Below, one piece after another: positions 57,864 through 64,000 of a stretch of DNA of 64,000 nt. Below the pieces are notes generated by a model. That model was not told the origin of the DNA and did no database searches. It worked only from the letters and a program-made list of their open reading frames with translations. The DNA is taken from NCBI GenBank assembly GCA_014378995.1, contig JACMMP010000010.1:1-64000 (forward strand), written 5' to 3'. The first letter of the stretch is position 1. Every line of letters begins with the position of its first letter. The translations under genes and the position numbers were made by a program. This DNA is from Hyphomonadaceae bacterium (GTDB taxonomy: Bacteria > Pseudomonadota > Alphaproteobacteria > Caulobacterales > Aquidulcibacteraceae).

Positions 57864-58421
57864 ATGCGCCGATTCATCCTTTCCATTGCCGCTGCTCTGA
57901 CGCTCGCCGCTTGCGGCGCGAACGACCGCGCCGCGCGCGCCGATCCCCAACTGGACGCTCTGTTCGAGCAATTGAGCGAAGCCGACGACGCTGACGCCGC
58001 GGCGCCGCTGCAGCAGGCGATCATGGCCAAGTGGTCGGATTCCGGCTCGCCAACAGTCAACATTCTGCTGGAGCGCGCCACTGCGGCCGCGGCCGAAGGC
58101 GATGAGGAATTGGCCGAGGGATTTCTCGACCAAGCCAGCGCGCTCGCGCCCGATTACGCCGAACCGTGGCGCCTGCGGGCCAACATCGCTTACGGCGCCG
58201 AGGATTATGCCGGCGCCATCGACGCGATCCAGGAAACGCTTAAGCGCGAGCCGCGCCATTTCGGGGCCATGGCTGGACTTGGGCTCATCTACGAAGAGCT
58301 CGGCCAGCACCGCGTAGCGCTCGAGGCGTTCCGCGCCGCGCTTGTCGTGCATCCCCATTACGAGGTCGCGCGCGAAGGCGTGCGCCGGTTAGAGCCGCGC
58401 GTCGACGGCCGCGACGCATGA
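57864..58421 (+). CDS. TPR-repeat lipoprotein
   Basis: MRRFILSIAAALTLAACGAND lipobox; AEPWRLRANIAYGAEDYAGAIDAIQETLKREPRHFGAMAGLGLIYEELGQHRVALEAFRAALVVHP. Confidence 0.85.
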   Translation: MRRFILSIAAALTLAACGANDRAARADPQLDALFEQLSEADDADAAAPLQQAIMAKWSDSGSPTVNILLERATAAAAEGDEELAEGFLDQASALAPDYAEPWRLRANIAYGAEDYAGAIDAIQETLKREPRHFGAMAGLGLIYEELGQHRVALEAFRAALVVHPHYEVAREGVRRLEPRVDGRDA

Positions 58422-59377
58422 TCGTCTGGCTCGTCGCCGCCGCGCTGGCGGCGGCGCTTGCAATTTGGGCGCTGGCGGCGAACGCACGCAGCTACACGCG
58501 CAAAGTCGAAGCACGATTTCCCCCGCTTGGACGCTTTATCGAAGCCGAAGGCGCGCGCATCCACCTGCGCGAAGCGGGGCCTGAACACGGCCCGCATCTG
58601 CTTCTCATTCATGGCGCGAGTGCAAACCTGATCGAGCTGTGGGGGCCGTTGGCGGAGGAGTTTTCGCCGCTTCACCGCGTCATCGCTTACGACCGCCCCG
58701 GCATGGGCCATTCCATGCGCCCGCGCCGCAACGCGCACACGATGGCCTCGCAAGCGCGCGTCGCGGCGCGCGTGCTCGAGCAAACCGGCGGCGCAGCGCT
58801 CGTCGTCGCGCATTCGCTGGGCGCCGGCATTGCACTCCGCCTCGCGCTCGATCATCCACATCTCGTCACCGGTCTCGTGCTCGTCGCGCCGGCGAGCCAT
58901 CCCTATCCCGGTAAGCCCGCTTGGTGGGCGCGCCTCTCCGCTGCGCCGATTATTGGCGATCTCTTCAACCTGCTCATCCCCTGGCTTGGCCCGATGCGCA
59001 GCGCCGCCGCCGTCGCCAACAATTTCTGGCCGCAGCCCGTGCCTGTGAGTTACCTCGACGCCGCCGCCGTGCCGCTCATCTTCCGGCCGCGCGCATTTCG
59101 GGCGAGCGCTTGCGATGTTGTCGCGAGCAATGCCGAGTTCGCCGCGCAACAGCCGCGTTACGGCGACTTACTCACACCCGCAATCATCATCACGGCGGAG
59201 AAGGACCGCATCGTCAGCCCAAAGCGCCACGCCCGCGCGCTTGCCGCCGATCTCCCTGCCGCCGAACTGGTGATCGCGCCGGACGCCGGGCATATGCCGC
59301 ACCGGCTGAGGACAGATCTCGTCATCGCCGCGATTCGGCGTGTCAACGAGCTGACGTCAGCGCCAGCCGCGAGCTAA
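58418..59377 (+). CDS. Alpha/beta fold hydrolase
   Basis: [64 protein letters not shown]. Confidence 0.9.
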   Translation: MIVWLVAAALAAALAIWALAANARSYTRKVEARFPPLGRFIEAEGARIHLREAGPEHGPHLLLIHGASANLIELWGPLAEEFSPLHRVIAYDRPGMGHSMRPRRNAHTMASQARVAARVLEQTGGAALVVAHSLGAGIALRLALDHPHLVTGLVLVAPASHPYPGKPAWWARLSAAPIIGDLFNLLIPWLGPMRSAAAVANNFWPQPVPVSYLDAAAVPLIFRPRAFRASACDVVASNAEFAAQQPRYGDLLTPAIIITAEKDRIVSPKRHARALAADLPAAELVIAPDAGHMPHRLRTDLVIAAIRRVNELTSAPAAS

Positions 59378-59418
59378 CCTTTCTCAACGATTCGATTCTC
59401 GAAACGATTGAGGAAGAT

Positions 59419-59706
59419 ATGGCGATGCCGGATTTTGGTGGGACGGACACGATCGTCGCGACGCAATCGCTGACGCAAACCGCGCAGGAAAAACTGCGTC
59501 AACTCGTGGCCCGCATCGAGCGGCTCGAGGAAGAGAAAAAGTCGATCTCCGACGACATCAAGGAAAGCTACGCCGAAGCCAAGGCGTTGGGCTTCGACAG
59601 CAAGGTGCTCCGCCAAGTCGTGCGTCTGCGCAAACAGGACCGCCAAGAGCGCGAAGAGCAGGACCAGATCCGCGAGCTCTATCTGCACGCGCTGGGCGAG
59701 ATCTAA
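59419..59706 (+). CDS. gapR: DUF2312/GapR family DNA-binding protein
   Basis: [72 protein letters not shown]. Confidence 0.93.
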   Translation: MAMPDFGGTDTIVATQSLTQTAQEKLRQLVARIERLEEEKKSISDDIKESYAEAKALGFDSKVLRQVVRLRKQDRQEREEQDQIRELYLHALGEI

Positions 59707-59725
59707 AGCGGATTTATAAAGCATC

Positions 59726-59826
59726 CGTCATCCCGGACGCGCGAACCGCGATCCGGGACCCAGGGGCCACCGGCACGTCGCTTGCCCTGGGTCCAGGGTT
59801 CTCGCTGTGCGAGCCCCGGGATGACG
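59726..59826. repeat. Palindromic intergenic repeat with 11-bp perfect terminal inverted repeats
   Basis: CGTCATCCCGG ... CCGGGATGACG; internal complementary arms (gggacccagggg / ccctgggtccagg); same family as 20003-20111. Confidence 0.85.
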
Positions 59827-59857
59827 GAAGTTGTTGTTGCCGCTAACGTAGGCAGCA

Positions 59858-60223
59858 ATGCCCCGCGACGTCGATCCCAAGCAGACGCGTAAGGCGCTGC
59901 GCATCGTGCGCAAGCTCGCCGCGAAAAGCGCCGCGCCCGAGACGATCGATCCCGAAACTGGCGAAGTGAAACCGGGCGAAGGCACGGTCGATTACTCGCT
60001 GTGGGAAAACGAGTTTCTCACCGAGGTCGATAAACGCCTCGAAAAATACGGCTCCGCCTTCAACGATCTTGGCAAAGGCCGCAAAGAGGACGCGTTGTCC
60101 AATCTGCAAACCGTGAAGCTAAAAGAGATCGCCGCCAAAGCGCGCGGCAAAAAGCGCAAAGGCTTCACCACCAAGAAGCCGCTTGGCTGGAAGAACCGCC
60201 CGCCCCGTGCAGAACGCGACTAG
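59858..60223 (+). CDS. Hypothetical basic protein
   Basis: MPRDVDPKQTRKALRIVRKLAAKSAAPETIDPETGEVKPGEGTVDYSLWENEFLTEVDKRLEKYGSAFNDL...; Lys-rich C-terminus. Confidence 0.7.
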   Translation: MPRDVDPKQTRKALRIVRKLAAKSAAPETIDPETGEVKPGEGTVDYSLWENEFLTEVDKRLEKYGSAFNDLGKGRKEDALSNLQTVKLKEIAAKARGKKRKGFTTKKPLGWKNRPPRAERD

Positions 60224-60236
60224 TGCTTGACTAACT

Positions 60237-60280
60237 CATAGCCGTGTAGCTATACGTTAACTCATAGCCCTAAGGCTATG
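60237..60280. promoter_or_regulatory. Two tandem inverted repeats, candidate ArsR operators
   Basis: ATAGCC-GTGT-AGCTAT (60238-60253) and CATAGCC-CTAA-GGCTATG (60263-60280), just upstream of the ArsR gene start (60290). Confidence 0.7.
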
Positions 60281-60289
60281 GATTAAGCC

Positions 60290-60613
60290 ATGTCCGCCGC
60301 GCACGATGAACTTTTCCGAACGCTCGCCGATCCAACGCGGCGCGCCATCTTCGAGCGGCTTTGCCGCGAGGGCGAAAAGACGGTTGGCGCACTCACTGAG
60401 CGCGCCGGTGTTTCCCAGCCCGTGGTCTCCAAGCACCTCGGCGTGCTGAAGCAAGCGGGCCTTGTGCGCGACCGTCACGAAGGGCGGCACACGCATTATA
60501 GCGCCCAGCTCAGCGCACTGGCGCCGCTGATCGATTGGACAAGCAAAATGACTGGCTTCTGGGAAAGCCGCTTCGACGCGCTCGAAGATTTGCTGAAAAG
60601 GATGGATCAATGA
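60290..60613 (+). CDS. ArsR-family transcriptional regulator
   Basis: LFRTLADPTRRAIFERLCREGEKTVGALTERAGVSQPVVSKHLGVLKQAGLVRDRHEGRHTHYSA. Confidence 0.94.
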   Translation: MSAAHDELFRTLADPTRRAIFERLCREGEKTVGALTERAGVSQPVVSKHLGVLKQAGLVRDRHEGRHTHYSAQLSALAPLIDWTSKMTGFWESRFDALEDLLKRMDQ

Positions 60614-61029
60614 CCGAAACCCGCTCCGTCGTTGTCGAACGCGAGATCGCGTATCCGCCGGAAAAACTCTGGCGCGCGCTGACGCAGCCGCATTTGATCG
60701 CGGACTGGCTGATGAAGAACGATTTTGCGCCGAACGTCGGCCATCGCTTCAAGCTGAGCGGCGATTGGGGCGGCGTGTTGGATTGCGAAGTGCTCGAGGT
60801 CGAGCCCAACAAGACGCTCTCCTATACCTGGAATTACGAGCACGAGGATGCGGCGTACGCGCTGCAAAGCGTGGTGACATTCACGCTGACGCCAACGAGC
60901 GCCGGCACGCATCTGCGCATGGAGCAATCGGGCTTCCGTCCGGATCAGAAGCAAGCCTTCGGCGGCGCGCATGCCGGCTGGAAGCAATTCTTCGACAAGC
61001 TAGACGGTGTCCTGGCGCGCGTTTCCTGA
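60610..61029 (+). CDS. SRPBCC/AHSA1 domain protein
   Basis: VVEREIAYPPEKLWRALTQPHLIADWLMKNDFAPNVGHRFKL; 4-bp overlap with the ArsR gene. Confidence 0.9.
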   Translation: MTETRSVVVEREIAYPPEKLWRALTQPHLIADWLMKNDFAPNVGHRFKLSGDWGGVLDCEVLEVEPNKTLSYTWNYEHEDAAYALQSVVTFTLTPTSAGTHLRMEQSGFRPDQKQAFGGAHAGWKQFFDKLDGVLARVS

Positions 61030-61038
61030 GGAGGTCAC

Positions 61039-61251
61039 ATGAACATTTGGATTCGCCAGTTCCACCGCTGGACGTCGATCGCCTTCACGCTGACGGTCAT
61101 CATCACCTTCATTGCACTGGCGCAGAAGGAGCCGATCGTCTGGGTATCGTACGTGCCACTGCTTCCGCTCTTCTTGCTGTTGCTGACCGGGCTATATCTG
61201 TTCGTGCTACCCTACATAGCTAAGGGGCGTCGCACTGGCGCGACGGAGTAA
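61039..61251 (+). CDS. Small membrane protein
   Basis: MNIWIRQFHRWTSIAFTLTVIITFIALAQKEPIVWVSYVPLLPLFLLLLTGLYLFVLPY; two TM helices; GAGGAGG SD. Confidence 0.8.
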   Translation: MNIWIRQFHRWTSIAFTLTVIITFIALAQKEPIVWVSYVPLLPLFLLLLTGLYLFVLPYIAKGRRTGATE

Positions 61252-61255
61252 GCAA

Positions 61256-61729
61256 ATGGCGAAGAAGGCGAAGGTCGCCAAGAAGACAGCCGCGAAGCCG
61301 AGCAAAGCGCCGGCAACGAAGGGCGCGAAACCGAAGCTGCTCTCCGGTGGCAATCCCCAGATCGCCAAGGCTTACGGCGACGCGCCGGTGCAGGCATACA
61401 TCGCGGCGATGCCGGACTGGAAAAGCGATATCGGCGCCCGCATCGACGCGATCATCACGCGCACCGTGCCGCGCGTGCGCAAAGCGGTGAAATGGAATTC
61501 GCCGATGTATGGCATGTCAGACAATGTCTGGTTCATGAGCTTCCACGTCTTCACGCGCTACGTGAAAGTGGCGTTCTTCCGCGGCGCCGCGCTACGGCCC
61601 GTGCCGCCCGGCACATCCAAGCAGAAGGACGTGCGCTATCTCGACATCCATGAGGACGACGAGATCGACGAGGCGCAGATCGCCGCGTGGGTAAAGCAGG
61701 CAAGCAAACTGCCTGGCGAGAAGATGTGA
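61256..61729 (+). CDS. DUF1801 domain-containing protein
   Basis: VQAYIAAMPDWKSDIGARIDAIITRTVPRVRKAVKWNSPMYGMSDNVWFMSFHVFTRYVKVAFFRGAAL; Lys/Ala-rich N-terminus. Confidence 0.85.
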   Translation: MAKKAKVAKKTAAKPSKAPATKGAKPKLLSGGNPQIAKAYGDAPVQAYIAAMPDWKSDIGARIDAIITRTVPRVRKAVKWNSPMYGMSDNVWFMSFHVFTRYVKVAFFRGAALRPVPPGTSKQKDVRYLDIHEDDEIDEAQIAAWVKQASKLPGEKM

Positions 61730-61790
61730 GCGGGCGCGATGAAGTTGACGCCGGCCAAACGGCCCGGCGCCAGCGTCATTGCGTATCGCC

Positions 61791-63290
61791 TCACCCTTCA
61801 GCGACCGCTTTCTCTTCCAGCCCATATTCGCGCAGCTTGCGATAGAGCGTGGAGCGGCCGATGCCCAAGCGGCGGGCAACTTCCGACATGTGTCCGGCGT
61901 AGTGATCGATCGCGAGTTCGATGAGATCGCGTTCGATCTGTTCGAGTTGGCGCAGGTGACCTTCGCCATCGAACACCGCAACTGGCGCCATCGGCGTCGC
62001 CGCGGCCTCGGCAACGGCTTGCGTGAACACCGCATGCGCCGCCGTTACGTGATGATCGTTGGCCGGAACCGAGTAGACTTCCGCAGGCAACGCATCATTG
62101 GCGGCGACGATTGGCTTGCCGCCTGAAATTTGCGGGAAGTCTTCCGGCTGCAAGAGATCGCCCTCGCACAGGATCACGGCGCGAAAGATACTGTTTTCAA
62201 GCTGGCGCACGTTGCCGGGCCAATCGTGATCCATCAGCATCCGCATCGCACTTTGCGAAGCGCCGCGCACGTTACGGCCTTCTTCAGCGTTGAAACGCGC
62301 GACGAAACGCTGAACCAGGGTGGGCAAATCTTCCTTGCGCTCGCGCAGCGGCGGCGCTTCGATGGGGAAGACGTTGAGGCGATAGTAAAGGTCTTCGCGG
62401 AAGCGGCTATCGGCGACGAGCTTGGCCAAATCCTTGTTCGTGGCGCTGATGATCCGGACATCGACCTTCACCGGGCGCTTGCCGCCAACTGGATCGACTT
62501 CGCCTTCTTGCAGCACGCGCAGCAGCTTCACCTGCATGTCGAGCGGCAGTTCGCCGACTTCATCGAGAAAGAGCGTGCCGCCGTGAGCTTCGACAAACTT
62601 TCCGGCGTGATTGTCGGTCGCGCCCGTGAAGCTGCCCTTGGCGTGCCCAAACAGAATGCTTTCGACCAGATTTTCCGGGATCGCGCCGCAATTAACCGTC
62701 ACGAACGGACGGCCTGCGCGCTCGGAAGCGCCCTGAATCGCACGCGCCAGCAATTCCTTGCCGACGCCGCTTTCGCCGGTGATCAACACCGGAATGTTCG
62801 AGCCCGCCGCGCGCTTGCCCATGCGCACCACCGGCGCCATCACCGGCGCATTGGCGACCATGTCGTCAAAGCCCATCTGCCCGGTCACGCGCTTCTTCAT
62901 GCGCACGACTTCGGTTTTTAAATTGGACATTTCAAGCGCGTTGCGGATCGACACCATGATCCGCTCGGGCGAGGCCGGCTTCACGAAGAAATCCGTCGCG
63001 CCCGCTTGCATGGCTTGCACCACCGTATCGATGCCGCCCGACGCGGTGAGCACGATGCACGGCAGATCGCCGCGGCGCATGCGAATTTCTTTCAGCGCTT
63101 CTTGGCCGCTCAGGCCCGGCATGACGAGATCCAAGAGCACGATGTCGATATCGGCGTGCTTATCGACGGCCTCGACTGCTTGGGCGCCGTTTTCAGCCGC
63201 GCGTGTCAGGAAACCGTTGCGCTCTACGGCCGCCTGCAACAGGCGGCGCTGCGCCGGATCGTCATCGACGATCAGGATCGTCTTGCCCAT
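61791..63290 (-). CDS. Sigma-54-dependent response regulator (NtrC family)
   Basis: REC domain ILIVDDDPAQRRLLQAAV; GESGVGKELLARAIQ; GSFTGA; Fis-type HTH SEVARRLGIGRSTLYRKLREYGL. Confidence 0.94.
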   Translation of the reverse strand: MGKTILIVDDDPAQRRLLQAAVERNGFLTRAAENGAQAVEAVDKHADIDIVLLDLVMPGLSGQEALKEIRMRRGDLPCIVLTASGGIDTVVQAMQAGATDFFVKPASPERIMVSIRNALEMSNLKTEVVRMKKRVTGQMGFDDMVANAPVMAPVVRMGKRAAGSNIPVLITGESGVGKELLARAIQGASERAGRPFVTVNCGAIPENLVESILFGHAKGSFTGATDNHAGKFVEAHGGTLFLDEVGELPLDMQVKLLRVLQEGEVDPVGGKRPVKVDVRIISATNKDLAKLVADSRFREDLYYRLNVFPIEAPPLRERKEDLPTLVQRFVARFNAEEGRNVRGASQSAMRMLMDHDWPGNVRQLENSIFRAVILCEGDLLQPEDFPQISGGKPIVAANDALPAEVYSVPANDHHVTAAHAVFTQAVAEAAATPMAPVAVFDGEGHLRQLEQIERDLIELAIDHYAGHMSEVARRLGIGRSTLYRKLREYGLEEKAVAEG

Positions 63291-63458
63291 GTAAAACCCA
63301 CCATGTTTTCGACGCGTTTCTCTGACGGAAACGCTGTTCGTTGGCGGGACCATAAGCATGGGAAGTTCAGGTCGCGTTAAAATGGCACACCGAAACGCGA
63401 TTTCCGTAAGCAAATGTACGCACTAGATAAACACCGTGTTCACCACATCCCTCCCCGC

Positions 63459-64000
63459 ATGACCGAACCGCGCGATCCTGAGCGCAACCGCATCACAGCC
63501 CGCATCGGGCGCGTGGCGAGCGTGGGCGCCAATATTTCTGGCGCTGTTGGCGCGCGCATGATGGGCGCGGATCAACCGGCGCTGGCGCGCGCGGTGCGCC
63601 AGGCGCTTGGGCGCTCCAAAGGCCCGTTGATGAAAGTGGCGCAGCTGCTTTCGACCATCCCCGACCTGTTGCCGCCAGCGTACGCCGAAGAGTTTCGCAA
63701 ATTGCAGGCGCACGCGCCGGCGATGGGCTGGCCGTTCGTGCAGCGCCGCATGCGCGCCGAACTTGGTCACGATTGGGAAACCAAGTTCGAGAGCTTCGAG
63801 CGTGAGGCGGCCGCCGCCGCCTCGCTCGGCCAAGTGCACCGCGCCATCGCACACGACGGCCGCGCCCTCGCCTGCAAGCTGCAATATCCTGATATGGCCA
63901 GCGCCGTCGAAGCCGACCTCGGGCAACTCAAGACGTTGCTCAGTTTGTTTAAAAACATGGACGGTTCAATCGATTCTTCCGAAGCGGTCCTCGAAGTCGG
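63459..64000 (+). CDS. ABC1/AarF-family atypical kinase, N-terminal part (runs off window edge)
   Basis: MTEPRDPERNRITARIGRVASVGANISGAVGARMM...KGPLMKVAQLLSTIPDLLPPAYAEEFRKLQAHAPAM...AAAASLGQVHRA; open to the window end. Confidence 0.9.
   Translation, partial: MTEPRDPERNRITARIGRVASVGANISGAVGARMMGADQPALARAVRQALGRSKGPLMKVAQLLSTIPDLLPPAYAEEFRKLQAHAPAMGWPFVQRRMRAELGHDWETKFESFEREAAAAASLGQVHRAIAHDGRALACKLQYPDMASAVEADLGQLKTLLSLFKNMDGSIDSSEAVLEV

Noticed and set aside
1-64000. CRISPR array, prophage, integron, transposase or rRNA/tRNA genes
   Set aside because: No regular spacer-repeat array, recognisable mobile-element protein or tRNA/rRNA sequence noticed by eye; a tRNAscan/Infernal run would be needed to exclude small RNA genes.

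Overview
64-kb window of a high-GC alphaproteobacterial chromosome (Caulobacterales/Hyphomonadaceae-like gene content, by inference). It is mostly ordinary, densely packed chromosomal genes. Recognisable genes include etfBA plus 3-hydroxybutyryl-CoA dehydrogenase, TauE/TIGR02186, pdeM and an Lhr-type helicase, ilvE, an OmpR/EnvZ-type two-component pair, proC, ubiK-like, lgt, the MidA-type methyltransferase, pgeF, prs, rplY-pth-ychF, mnmC, motA, a lytic transglycosylase, rpmJ, gapR and an NtrC-like regulator. No rRNA, tRNA, CRISPR array, transposase or prophage was recognised. The most interesting items are: (1) a locus at 23.2-27.3 kb with a TIR-TM-large C-terminal domain protein, a small OmpA-like secreted protein and a divergent Hsp70/actin-fold ATPase, plus a second degenerate TIR-like protein at 40.7 kb; (2) two different palindromic repeat families that sit in frame inside conserved enzymes (Lhr helicase and the MnmC interdomain linker); (3) a hydrolase and an MFS transporter that share one reading frame, separated by a single TAG, where the conserved MFS N-terminus has no canonical start codon; (4) an internally deleted flavoprotein remnant; (5) a roughly 50-aa insertion in Lgt; and (6) several strong operator palindromes. 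All family assignments come from reading the translations; no database search was run.
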